NCBI RefSeq assembly: GCF_011398925.1
Contig: NZ_AP022842.1
Span: 732,001-796,000 of the forward strand
Reading direction: 5' to 3'
Source of the DNA: Bacillus sp. KH172YL63
GTDB lineage: Bacteria; Bacillota; Bacilli; Bacillales; Bacillaceae_B
DNA length: 64,000 bases
How positions within the stretch are numbered: position 1 is the stretch's first letter; the number at the start of each line of letters is the position of its first letter. Shown here one piece after another: positions 14,945 to 22,418 of this stretch. The notes beneath the pieces are model-generated. The model was given only the letters and a program-made list of their open reading frames with translations, was not told where the DNA came from and did no database searches. A program made the position numbers and the translations under genes.

Positions 14945-15238
14945 TTGAAGAGAAGAATAAAAATAGTGCTGCTTATCTTCATACCACTTTTCGTAGGGGG
15001 AATGGCGTTCCTGACCAATCCATCCCCAACAGAATATCATCAATACATGAAACAATCAGCAGGGGAAGACAAGCCGACAGAGTTTCAAGTTGAGCATGTG
15101 AACTTTTATATGTTTTCCGCCTACACCCCGATTGCATATGGAGAGTACGGCATCACTCATATTGGGGTATTCGGCCGGTTCTTTCCAATCTCTGATGGGC
15201 AGTTTGATTATCCGGTTTGGCTGGAGCCCTTTCATTAG
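14945..15238 (+). CDS. Membrane-anchored protein, unknown (possibly DUF4359-like)
   Basis: 97 residues: a basic start and one hydrophobic helix (RRIKIVLLIFIPLFVGGMAFL), then an extracellular beta-rich domain with repeated aromatic/Gly motifs (YTPIAYGEYGITHIGVFGRFFPIS). TTG 14945 follows GGGAGA. It resembles small DUF4359-type proteins, but that is a weak match by eye. Confidence 0.55.
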   Translation: MKRRIKIVLLIFIPLFVGGMAFLTNPSPTEYHQYMKQSAGEDKPTEFQVEHVNFYMFSAYTPIAYGEYGITHIGVFGRFFPISDGQFDYPVWLEPFH

Positions 15239-15284
15239 CATTCCGTTTTATACATCCTGAATCGCGGGAAAAGGAGGTGAGAAA

Positions 15285-15716
15285 GTGAAGTTAAACATGA
15301 TTGTTCTTATGTTATCTTTAGTATTTTTACTGTCGGCATGTAATGGAAGCGATGACCCTGAAGGTTCACCTTCCCCGGAGGAAGCGTTAAAGAAGATTGG
15401 AAATGAAGAAAGAAACATGACTGTGTACGGAACATATAAAGTGAATGATGATCTCGTGCTGTTTGTTTTCAGAGGGGCAATGAATGAAAAGGACATCTGG
15501 ATTGCTGATGTTCACCGGGAAGATGGGCGATGGACTGCACAAGGCATTGTCCAAATGAATGGACCGATTGAAGGGAATGGTGATAGGCAAACCGTCATTG
15601 TTAATGAAGAAGACGGGTATGAAGCAGGGTATATCACCAGTGCTGCATCTGACACGGAAGATTTGAAAATGATTGATATTGATGGGGTTGGGGATTGGAA
15701 GATTTGGTTTAAATAG
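15285..15716 (+). CDS. Putative lipoprotein, unknown
   Basis: 143 residues with a lipoprotein signal: MKLNMIVLMLSLVFLLSAC, where the lipobox LSAC provides the acylated cysteine. A Ser/Pro/Glu linker and a soluble domain with alternating strands follow (MTVYGTYKVNDDLVLFVFRGAMNEKDIWIADV). GTG 15285 follows AAGGAGGTGAG. No family recognised. Confidence 0.65.
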   Translation: MKLNMIVLMLSLVFLLSACNGSDDPEGSPSPEEALKKIGNEERNMTVYGTYKVNDDLVLFVFRGAMNEKDIWIADVHREDGRWTAQGIVQMNGPIEGNGDRQTVIVNEEDGYEAGYITSAASDTEDLKMIDIDGVGDWKIWFK

Positions 15717-15760
15717 AACCTAAAAATGAGGGGGGAGATTCTGATGAATATTAATAAGAA

Positions 15761-15798
15761 AAAACATGACAGGATCATCAAACCCCGTCATGTTTTTT
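15761..15798. terminator. Terminator between lipoprotein and chemoreceptor genes
   Basis: AACATGAC pairs with GTCATGTT over a 16-nt loop, followed by TTTT and preceded by an A run, so it can serve both directions. Confidence 0.7.
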
Positions 15799-15802
15799 AG
15801 TG

Positions 15803-17488
15803 TTAATATTTGAATCGATTTACAATGACCTGTAATTCTTCAGCTAAGTGAGAAAGAGAGGAAGCTGCGTTTGATATTTCCTCCATGGCACCCAATTGTT
15901 CCTGGGAGGCTCCGGCCATTTCTTCGGTGCTTGCTGATGTTTCCTTTGCACCGGTCGCTAGATTGACAATCGTATGCTGAATGACTTCGGCACTTGCCGT
16001 CAATTGCTGAGAGGCGGCAGCCACTTCCTGGATTTGGGTTGTGACTTGTTCCACAATGTTCAAGATTTCACTGAATTGAGTGGATGTTACATCCGCAAGA
16101 TTTATTCCGGATACTACATTTTCCTGTACAGTGTTGATATTGGTTTCTGTGCCTTTTGATTCTTCTTGGATTGACGAGACCAACACTTTTATATGACCAG
16201 CTGACTTATTGGTTTCATCTGCAAGTTTGCGGACTTCTTCTGCCACAACGGCAAAGCCTTTTCCGTGCTCACCGGCACGCGCCGCTTCAATGGCTGCGTT
16301 CAGCGCCAATAGATTGGTTTGTTCTGATATGTCGGTGATGAGAGTGGAAATATTACTGATCTCTGTTGTACTTGTTACGAGTGCCTGTAATCCTGTGCCT
16401 GCTTCCTGGACAGAACGATGGATGATGCTCATCTGATCAGACATATTATTCATGGATGCTGAACCGATTTCAGCCTTTTCACCCAAGAAAGATGACTTTT
16501 CTGCGATGCTGCTTGTATTCACTGCGACACTTGAAAGGCTTTCTAAAATTTCAGTGATGGATTCAGAACTCTTCTCTGTCATGCTTTGCTGATTTGAGTT
16601 CGTCACTGCGATTTCTCCCATCGCAAGTGACATCTGTTCTGTTGTAGATTTAGATTGCTCTGCGGTAGCCGATAATTGCTCTGATGATGCTGCAACCTGC
16701 TCCGAAGAACTGCTGATTTGCTTAATGATCTTCGCAAGGGAGTGGAGGAAAGCGTTGAACGAAAGAGCGAGCTGTCCGAATTCATTTTTACTTTTTACCA
16801 CGATTTCTTTTGTTAAATCCCCTTCTCCTTGAGCAATTTCTTCAAGCTGTTTGTTTAAGCTTTTAAGCGGAAGAAGAATTGAACGTAACAGGAGGATGCT
16901 TAACCAGATTCCAAGAGTGACGGATAGGATGGTGACAGCACCAATAATCCATTCACTCACTACACCGTACTGATGGATTTCATCCTTTAAACGGTTCACG
17001 TCATTATCTAAAAGGTCTACCAGTTCATTGACGGAAGGATCTAAAACATCCTTTCTTACTGACCTTTCTTCCCCGAAGTGAAGGGACTGGGCCTGGTCTG
17101 GGCTCGAGGCGGCCAGTGATATAACCTCCTGGTTCAAAGCCATATACTTGGTCACATTCTCTTTAATATCTTCTACATTTTTACTGTAGCTTTGTGTATG
17201 GATGATGGATTTGATTTCATCAAGGTCGGAGAAAATGTTCTCTGCTTTCTCATTGATTGACTCAATGAATTTCGGATCTCCTGTGATAAGAAATCCCCGC
17301 TCGTCATTGGATATGCCGGCAAGCTTAAATTGAATATCCTTAATATCATTTTCAAAAGCCATTTTATCTTTTAACACTTCGTTTTTATTAATCGTCGTTG
17401 TAATGATAAAAATCGATGCCACTCCAATTAAAAGTAGCGCACTGACTAAAATAGAGATAATGCTTAATAATTTTGTCCTGATCTTCAA
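15803..17488 (-). CDS. Methyl-accepting chemotaxis protein (4-helix-bundle sensor, HAMP)
   Basis: 561 residues: transmembrane helix 1 (about 8-30), an extracellular helical sensor of about 150 residues ([28 protein letters not shown], a CHASE3-like bundle), helix 2 near 180-205, a HAMP domain, then the signalling domain with the conserved hairpin tip [39 protein letters not shown]. It reports to CheA/CheW to bias flagellar rotation. TTG 17488 follows AAAGGAAG. The gene lies behind a c-di-GMP-II riboswitch and a sigma-D-like promoter. Confidence 0.92.
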   Translation of the reverse strand: MKIRTKLLSIISILVSALLLIGVASIFIITTTINKNEVLKDKMAFENDIKDIQFKLAGISNDERGFLITGDPKFIESINEKAENIFSDLDEIKSIIHTQSYSKNVEDIKENVTKYMALNQEVISLAASSPDQAQSLHFGEERSVRKDVLDPSVNELVDLLDNDVNRLKDEIHQYGVVSEWIIGAVTILSVTLGIWLSILLLRSILLPLKSLNKQLEEIAQGEGDLTKEIVVKSKNEFGQLALSFNAFLHSLAKIIKQISSSSEQVAASSEQLSATAEQSKSTTEQMSLAMGEIAVTNSNQQSMTEKSSESITEILESLSSVAVNTSSIAEKSSFLGEKAEIGSASMNNMSDQMSIIHRSVQEAGTGLQALVTSTTEISNISTLITDISEQTNLLALNAAIEAARAGEHGKGFAVVAEEVRKLADETNKSAGHIKVLVSSIQEESKGTETNINTVQENVVSGINLADVTSTQFSEILNIVEQVTTQIQEVAAASQQLTASAEVIQHTIVNLATGAKETSASTEEMAGASQEQLGAMEEISNAASSLSHLAEELQVIVNRFKY

Positions 17489-17523
17489 CTGTCATCTTCC
17501 TTTCTCCTGTGGGATTGGTGGAA

Positions 17524-17622
17524 CGAAAAAAGGCCAATTAAACAATACAGTTCAATCAGCCGGTTGCGCTACTTGCTCCGGATTATCCAAGCGCCCATTT
17601 ACAGATAATCGTTCATCGCATC
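17524..17622 (-). ncRNA. c-di-GMP-II riboswitch with terminator, upstream of chemoreceptor 1
   Basis: On the minus strand the leader contains GGGCGCTTG ... AGTAGCGCAACCG, the diagnostic core of class II c-di-GMP aptamers; the GCGCT / AGCGC pseudoknot is a covaried G-C version of the A-U pair in the known Clostridium aptamer. A second stem (GATTATC / GATAATC) encloses the loop. The aptamer (about 17555-17622) runs into an intrinsic terminator (17524-17562: GGC/GCC stem, then TTTTTT). Cyclic di-GMP should therefore control read-through into the chemoreceptor gene; the sign cannot be read by eye. Confidence 0.85.
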
Positions 17623-17644
17623 CAATTATTCTATTTCAATAAAT

Positions 17645-17671
17645 TTATCGACAAAATTAGACAAAGTTTGA
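17645..17671 (-). promoter_or_regulatory. Sigma-D-like promoter of chemoreceptor 1
   Basis: On the minus strand: TCAA, 15 bp, GTCGATAA, close to the sigma-D motility consensus TAAA-N15-GCCGATAT, just upstream of the aptamer. Confidence 0.5.
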
Positions 17672-17802
17672 TGCTTTTTATAAAATATTTATGACTAAAG
17701 TATGAACAGGCCATTTCTTGTTCATAAGACCACTTATAATGGAGAAAATAGCATACTGTTAGGAGATTTTTTAAATATTTCTTAAGGGGAAATGATTTCT
17801 GG

Positions 17803-18075
17803 ATGAATGATCAGCAATTGGAACTGTCTAATATACTTGAAGAATGTCAGGGGGAAATACGTTCGAGACTATACTTGGAATTACCGGCCGAAGAGTTGGC
17901 CAAAATGGTGACAGACAAAGTAACCGGTCTTCAGCTCAATCACATCCTGCAGGATATGTCCATCATTAAAAGGAGAGGCGGGGAGCCCTGCCATTATGTC
18001 ATCCGTCTGCTTTTGCCGTTCATTGAACGTGAACATGGAGAACTTAATTTATTTAAAAAAAGAAAACGCACTTGA
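17803..18075 (+). CDS. Hypothetical protein, 90 residues
   Basis: A soluble, mostly helical and charged protein (LELSNILEECQGEIRSRLYLELPAEELAKMVTDKVTGLQLNHIL...) ending in a basic KKRKRT. ATG 17803 follows AAGGGG at 17784. It stands alone between the divergent riboswitch-controlled gene and a terminator. I recognise no family. Confidence 0.6.
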   Translation: MNDQQLELSNILEECQGEIRSRLYLELPAEELAKMVTDKVTGLQLNHILQDMSIIKRRGGEPCHYVIRLLLPFIEREHGELNLFKKRKRT

Positions 18076-18077
18076 AG

Positions 18078-18110
18078 AATCCTGTTGCTTTATGGAACAG
18101 GATTTTTTTA
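18078..18110 (+). terminator. Intrinsic terminator
   Basis: AATCCTGTT pairs with AACAGGATT over a 9-nt loop, followed by TTTTT. Confidence 0.85.
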
Positions 18111-18126
18111 TCAAAAAGATCCCTTC

Positions 18127-18178
18127 TTGACTAAGTACTTTGTTATACTATATACTGGTAGTGAGTGATACTAAGTAC
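18127..18178 (+). promoter_or_regulatory. Promoter and probable PadR operator
   Basis: TTGACT (18127), 18 bp, TATACT (18151) form a sigma-A promoter. TAGTGAGTGATACTAAGTA right after the -10 resembles the palindrome TAAGTGATACTTA found again at 18938-18950, so both are candidate sites for the adjacent PadR protein. Confidence 0.55.
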
Positions 18179-18210
18179 GATGATATCAATGAGCTCACGG
18201 GGGTGAACAA

Positions 18211-18549
18211 TTGGAGAATAATACAGAATTACTCAAAGGGGTTCTCGAGGGGTGTGTGCTTGAAATCATCAGCCGGGGAGAAACGTATGGCTATGAAATC
18301 ACCCAGCAGCTGAGAGAGCTGGGTTTTACCGATGTGGTGGAAGGCACAGTTTACACCATCACAATGCGCCTAGAGAAAAACAATCTGGTTGAAATCGAAA
18401 AGAAGCGATCGACAGTCGGACCGCCGAGGAAGTTTTACACACTGAACGAAGCTGGCAGGGAGAAGCTCCAGTCCTTTTGGAGAAAGTGGGATTTCCTCAC
18501 AAGCAAAATGAATGAAATCAAAACGATGGAAATGAAAAGGAGAGATTAA
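18211..18549 (+). CDS. PadR family transcriptional regulator
   Basis: 112 residues with the PadR winged helix: [79 protein letters not shown], followed by a short helical tail for dimerisation. TTG 18211 follows GGGGGTGA. The DUF1048 gene follows after 1 bp. This pair is a common Bacillus arrangement in which PadR represses its own operon; a repressor role is inferred. Confidence 0.9.
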   Translation: MENNTELLKGVLEGCVLEIISRGETYGYEITQQLRELGFTDVVEGTVYTITMRLEKNNLVEIEKKRSTVGPPRKFYTLNEAGREKLQSFWRKWDFLTSKMNEIKTMEMKRRD

Positions 18550-18550
18550 G

Positions 18551-18892
18551 ATGAAGTTTATTGAAAAAGTAATCGGAAGTTTTGCTGATAAGCGGGAATG
18601 GAGGGAAATGGAGGCCCGTTCGAAGAATCTTCCGAGTGAGTATCTTCACGCTTACAACGCGATCCAAAAGTATATGTGGACTGCTGGCGGCCCTGTTGAC
18701 TGGAAAGAAACCAGCCGTATCTTTAACGGCATTCTTGATTTGTTCGAAGAAGGTGCGGCCGAAGGAAAGAAAGTGACTGACCTGACGGGAAAGGATGTTG
18801 CGGCTTTTTGTGATGAGCTTGTGAAGGACTCCGAAACATGGAAGGATCAGTATCGTAAGAAGTTGAATTCTACGATTGATCGGGGGGAGTAG
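18551..18892 (+). CDS. DUF1048 domain-containing protein
   Basis: 113 residues, all helical, with the family's conserved pattern ([42 protein letters not shown] ... [12 protein letters not shown]). DUF1048 proteins are nearly always encoded next to PadR regulators and have no established activity. It is co-transcribed with the PadR gene. Confidence 0.85.
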   Translation: MKFIEKVIGSFADKREWREMEARSKNLPSEYLHAYNAIQKYMWTAGGPVDWKETSRIFNGILDLFEEGAAEGKKVTDLTGKDVAAFCDELVKDSETWKDQYRKKLNSTIDRGE

Positions 18893-18937
18893 AGCAGGAG
18901 CATTTCACACTGGCAGAAATTTTTTTTGCATCAGTAG

Positions 18938-18950
18938 TAAGTGATACTTA
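18938..18950 (+). promoter_or_regulatory. Second PadR-like operator
   Basis: TAAGTGATACTTA, an inverted repeat (TAAGT/ACTTA around GAT), lies 46 bp after the DUF1048 stop and upstream of the kinase-like gene. The close copy at 18159-18178 suggests one regulator controls both transcripts. Confidence 0.45.
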
Positions 18951-19033
18951 TTAGTTAAATTTTTCCTTTATCTGGTTTATCTTATTTGCTATGATGTAAA
19001 CAGAGATGAACGAAAGGGGAATCTATAGGGTAC

Positions 19034-19194
19034 ATGTGGAACTTGTCATGATTGGGTAACTGGATAAAGGCAGTTGCGTTCCTTTTTGGAGGAGGCGTTT
19101 ATTTGTCTATCTAAAATCATTCAAGGGATACATGATGTGGCCAATGATCTCCCCATTGCCAGGCAGTTACCTCTGTGTAGCTGTTTTTATTTTT
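19034..19194 (+). promoter_or_regulatory. Transcription attenuator leader
   Basis: A terminator at 19171-19194 (CAGTTAC / GTGTAGCTG, 7 bp, then TTTTTATTTTT) precedes the kinase-like gene. GGTAACTG at 19055-19062 is exactly complementary to its 5' arm CAGTTACC (19171-19178), and can alternatively pair with CAGTT at 19071-19075. These are three mutually exclusive stems, the classic attenuator design. Very short frames with ribosome sites overlap the first segment (GTG 19036 to TAA 19059; ATG 19034 to TGA 19051) and TTG 19103 follows GGAGGAGG. Translation-dependent control is inferred. Confidence 0.55.
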
Positions 19195-19252
19195 GGGAAA
19201 ACAATCATCTCGATTGACGGATCATCATGTCCCTATTTTAGGGGGATTTTAT

Positions 19253-20044
19253 ATGAAAAACGAAATGGAAGAAAAGTTGTCAGGGGGAAATGTTTCAAGC
19301 GTCTATCGTTTGAGAGACACCGTTCGACGTGCAGTAAAACCTGAGAGTGGGAATATCCATCAGCTCCTGAAGCACTTGGAGAGGAAAGGATACAATCATG
19401 CGCCGAAATTTCTTGGAATTGATGAACGGGGCAGAGAAATATTATCCTTTATTGAGGGAGAGGGTGGTAACTATCCTTTGAAGGAATATATGTGGTCCGA
19501 TGAGTCTTTAAGAGAAATTGCGAAAATGATGCGCCTTTACCACGATGCCGTCAGTGATTTCCCGGTGCCTGATGATTGGCAGCCGATGGACAACACGCCT
19601 GACCCGGTGGAAGTGATCTGCCATAATGACTTTGCCGTTTACAATATTATTTACCAAAATGAGAAACCGGCGGGGATCATTGATTTCGACGTTGCCGCAC
19701 CTGGACCGAGGCTGTGGGATATCGCCTATACCCTTTACACGTGCATTCCGTTAAGCAGGCATTATCATAACGAAGCAGGCGAGGCCGTTCACTATGATGA
19801 AGGGAAAGATGCTGCAGGGAAAAAGCAAAGGATAGAAGTGTTCTTTGAAGCGTATGGGATGGAAGGAATCGAAAATGGTTTCGTAGAGATGGTCATTCGT
19901 CGGCTGGAAGGATTATGCCACTACATGAAACGAAAAGCAGCCGAAGGGGACAGTGCCTTTCAAAAGATGATCGAGGAAGGACATTACGATCATTATCAAA
20001 AAGATATAGCATTCATACGTCAAAACGGGAACGACTGGCGATAA
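19253..20044 (+). CDS. Phosphotransferase family protein (aminoglycoside kinase fold)
   Basis: 263 residues. The catalytic segment is VICHNDFAVYNIIY (H-N-D-x4-N, near residue 122), followed by the metal-binding GIIDFDVAAPGPRLWDIAYTLYT. These are the core motifs of the APH / macrolide-kinase-like fold; whether it inactivates an antibiotic or phosphorylates a metabolite is unknown. ATG 19253 follows AGGGGGA; upstream in-frame codons belong to the leader. The attenuator upstream resembles those of antibiotic-induced resistance genes, which makes a resistance role worth testing. Confidence 0.85.
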   Translation: MKNEMEEKLSGGNVSSVYRLRDTVRRAVKPESGNIHQLLKHLERKGYNHAPKFLGIDERGREILSFIEGEGGNYPLKEYMWSDESLREIAKMMRLYHDAVSDFPVPDDWQPMDNTPDPVEVICHNDFAVYNIIYQNEKPAGIIDFDVAAPGPRLWDIAYTLYTCIPLSRHYHNEAGEAVHYDEGKDAAGKKQRIEVFFEAYGMEGIENGFVEMVIRRLEGLCHYMKRKAAEGDSAFQKMIEEGHYDHYQKDIAFIRQNGNDWR

Positions 20045-20050
20045 AAGGAG

Positions 20051-20080
20051 AGGCGTGATCATCTACGATCACGCCTTTTC
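20051..20080. terminator. Bidirectional terminator
   Basis: GGCGTGATC / GATCACGCC with a 6-nt loop, T-rich after and A/G-rich before, between convergent genes. Confidence 0.85.
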
Positions 20081-20085
20081 CTTAT

Positions 20086-20460
20086 TCACGATTTTCTCCA
20101 AAATGTCTCACAATCTGCTTTTTCCGCGATGTTGAACTCAATCATCTTTTCGAGCAATGAGTAATCAACAGCTCGATCCCACGGGATACGCATCAACATT
20201 TTCGTATGATCATATCCACTCTTCACGATTTCATCGGAAAAATGAACGATGCCTTCCTTCTCAGGAGACACGGCCAAATGCTTCTTAGATATGCTAAATG
20301 CAATGATAAACGTGCCGTGATCGGTGAACATAGGCTGATTCCAAGCGATCTTCGGCACGAGGTTTGGGTATTTGTCTGCTACCCAGGTTAATACTTCTTT
20401 AGTGCGGGCTTGTTGGTGGGGATCTGGGATGTTGGATAGGTATTCGGTGAAGGCTTTCAT
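20086..20460 (-). CDS. DUF1801 protein (YdhG/frataxin-like iron chaperone family)
   Basis: 124 residues matching the DUF1801 fold: the helix FTEYLSNIPDPHQQARTKEVLTWVADKYPN, then KIAWNQPMFTDHGTFIIAFSISKKHLAVSPE and a C-terminal segment with IPWDRAVDYSLLEKMIEFNI. Some relatives in Bacillus (YdhG) are described as intracellular iron chaperones; I cannot confirm that role here. ATG 20460 follows AGGAGG. It is a single-gene unit. Confidence 0.8.
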   Translation of the reverse strand: MKAFTEYLSNIPDPHQQARTKEVLTWVADKYPNLVPKIAWNQPMFTDHGTFIIAFSISKKHLAVSPEKEGIVHFSDEIVKSGYDHTKMLMRIPWDRAVDYSLLEKMIEFNIAEKADCETFWRKS

Positions 20461-20692
20461 GTTTGTTCCTCCTGGTTTAATTTATCCTTATTCAAGAAAA
20501 CTGCTCACTCACAATATTATAGAATTTACAATTTTAACTATATAGTGTATAACTCAGGGAGTCAAAGACCCTTGTGGTATCGAATTTAAACAGTATAGTC
20601 AGATAATAAATTGTTCAAATAGAGAAATGGGAAACCATATGGAGACCGGTGATAGGTGAAGTATGCACCCGGTATTTATTACTCGTATAACA

Positions 20693-20732
20693 AAAGAACA
20701 CCCGTAACCTGAAGAGAGGAAACGAGTGTTTT
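20693..20732 (-). terminator. Terminator of the ascorbate-type PTS operon
   Basis: On the minus strand AACACTCGT pairs with ACGGGTGTT, followed by CTTTTGTT. The rest of the 20461-20738 gap shows nothing I can assign. Confidence 0.5.
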
Positions 20733-20738
20733 GAATAC

Positions 20739-22106
20739 TTATGCTGCTTCTGTCTGTTTTTTGTTTTGGCTTGTCTTTGATTTAAAGCCTATGATAAACA
20801 ATGCTGCTAAAATGAAGATAACAGCTGAGAATACTACAATATTTGAGCCAACAATATTTACTAAATTACCAAGAGCAATTCCTACTATACCAAAGTCTGC
20901 GTCTCCAAACGTCGTTCCTTGGAATCCAAGTGAGCCTAATACAGGTAGTAATAGGGCTGGAAGGAAACTGATCATCACGCCATTTGCCATAGAGCCTAAG
21001 ACAGCACCTCTTCGTCCACCTGTTGCGTTGCCAAAGACACCGGCTGCTGCTCCTGTAAAGAAGTGAGGTACAAGTCCTGGTACGATTACTTTCAACCCTA
21101 ATAAAGGGAGAAAAATCATACTCACCAGACCGGCAATAAAGCTGAATAAGAAACCGATGATGACTGCGTTTCCTGCAAAAGGGAAGATGGCCGGGCAATC
21201 AAGTGCGGGTTTAGCATTTGGGACGATTTTGTCAGCGATTCCTTTGAACGCTGGAACAATCTCTCCAAGTAGCATACGCACTCCTGCTAAGATGATATAA
21301 ACACCTGCTGCAAATGTAATACCCTGCATAAATGCGAAGACAAGGAAATTCTGACCACCGCTCAATTCTCCCTCAACGAAGGAAGGTCCTGCTGCACCTG
21401 CCACGATGAAGAATAGGATGACCATTGTTAGCGAGACAGAAACGGATGTATCTCTTAGAAAACCGAGTGATTTCGGAACTTTGATTTCTTCTGTAGATTT
21501 TGACCCCTTTCCAACCACTTTACCGACAAGTGCGGAAGCCAAATAACCAATTGAGCCGAAATGACCTACAGCAAAATCATCAGAACCGGTGACTTTCTTT
21601 GTGAATGGCTGTAGCATCGCAGGAGATAATACCATGAGTGACCCTAGGATAATCGAACCGAGAATGATCAGCGGTATTCCGGAAAAACCTCCTGTGGTTA
21701 AGATAACAGCGATCAAGCAGGCCATGAACATGGTATGATGGCCGGTTAGGAATATATATTTAAAAGGACTGAAGCGGGCTATGAGAATGTTAACAATCAT
21801 ACCGAACAGCATGATCATCGCGGTTTCTGTTCCAAAGCTTTCCTGGGCAAGGGCCACAATGGCCTCATTGTTAGGTATAACACCGTCTACTTCAAAAGCT
21901 TTATTGAACATGCTGCTGAATTGACCTAGGGATTGAACGAGTACACCTGCCCCTGCTCCCAAAATCACAAAGCCCATGACCGTTTTAAGAGTTCCGGCAA
22001 CGACATCCCCGGAATTCTTCCGTTGGACAAGTAGTCCGATCAAGGCGAATAGGCCGACAAGTATCGCAGGTGTACCTAAAATATCCTTCATTATAATATC
22101 AACCAT
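20739..22106 (-). CDS. Ascorbate-type PTS transporter subunit IIC (UlaA/SgaT family)
   Basis: 455 residues with about 11 hydrophobic segments. Characteristic UlaA-family stretches include LIGLLVQRKNSGDVVAGTLKTVMGFVILGAGAGVL, TGHHTMFMACLIAVIL and DFAVGHFGSIGYLASALVGK. It carries the sugar (ascorbate or a similar carbohydrate) across the membrane during phosphorylation. It follows the IIB gene by 27 bp in the regulator-IIB-IIC operon. No catabolic ula genes are nearby, so the substrate is uncertain. Confidence 0.88.
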   Translation of the reverse strand: MVDIIMKDILGTPAILVGLFALIGLLVQRKNSGDVVAGTLKTVMGFVILGAGAGVLVQSLGQFSSMFNKAFEVDGVIPNNEAIVALAQESFGTETAMIMLFGMIVNILIARFSPFKYIFLTGHHTMFMACLIAVILTTGGFSGIPLIILGSIILGSLMVLSPAMLQPFTKKVTGSDDFAVGHFGSIGYLASALVGKVVGKGSKSTEEIKVPKSLGFLRDTSVSVSLTMVILFFIVAGAAGPSFVEGELSGGQNFLVFAFMQGITFAAGVYIILAGVRMLLGEIVPAFKGIADKIVPNAKPALDCPAIFPFAGNAVIIGFLFSFIAGLVSMIFLPLLGLKVIVPGLVPHFFTGAAAGVFGNATGGRRGAVLGSMANGVMISFLPALLLPVLGSLGFQGTTFGDADFGIVGIALGNLVNIVGSNIVVFSAVIFILAALFIIGFKSKTSQNKKQTEAA

Positions 22107-22133
22107 GTATACTCCTCCTTTGTTTATCTAGGA

Positions 22134-22400
22134 TTACATATTTTGTTCCAATGCTATACGGAGTTCGTTCTTGTCCATTAAATTTTTCAACTTCACCACA
22201 TTTTTTCGTCCATCTTCCAGGCTTTCTACAATATCTTCTGAACCAATAAATAGATCTGCTTGTTCAGTCTTAGCTGTAGTTAAATCTGTGTGTGACACAT
22301 CCGCTTCTTTCCCCATATCTTTAAGTGCCGCTTTTACATTCATTTCTACAATCATGCTGCTTCCTAAGCCGTTTCCGCATACTACTAATACTTTTTTCAT
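22134..22400 (-). CDS. PTS lactose/ascorbate family subunit IIB
   Basis: 88 residues beginning KKVLVVCGNGLGSSMIVEMNVKAALKDMG; the cysteine at residue 8 is the phosphorylation site in the P-loop-like CGNGLGSS. It passes phosphate from an EIIA to the sugar on IIC. ATG 22400 follows GAGGAAAA. There is no separate IIA gene; the EIIA domain at the C-terminus of the adjacent regulator is the only candidate in the window. Confidence 0.9.
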   Translation of the reverse strand: MKKVLVVCGNGLGSSMIVEMNVKAALKDMGKEADVSHTDLTTAKTEQADLFIGSEDIVESLEDGRKNVVKLKNLMDKNELRIALEQNM

Positions 22401-22418
22401 TATTTTTCCTCCTCGAAA

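Noticed and set aside
14827..15093. Continuous 88-codon frame as a gene
   Set aside because: After the first ~8 codons it loses protein-like character and overlaps the better-supported gene at 14945; treated as a frameshifted small gene.
15744..15800. 18-codon ORF with a good ribosome site after the lipoprotein gene
   Set aside because: Most of it is the terminator hairpin; probably chance.
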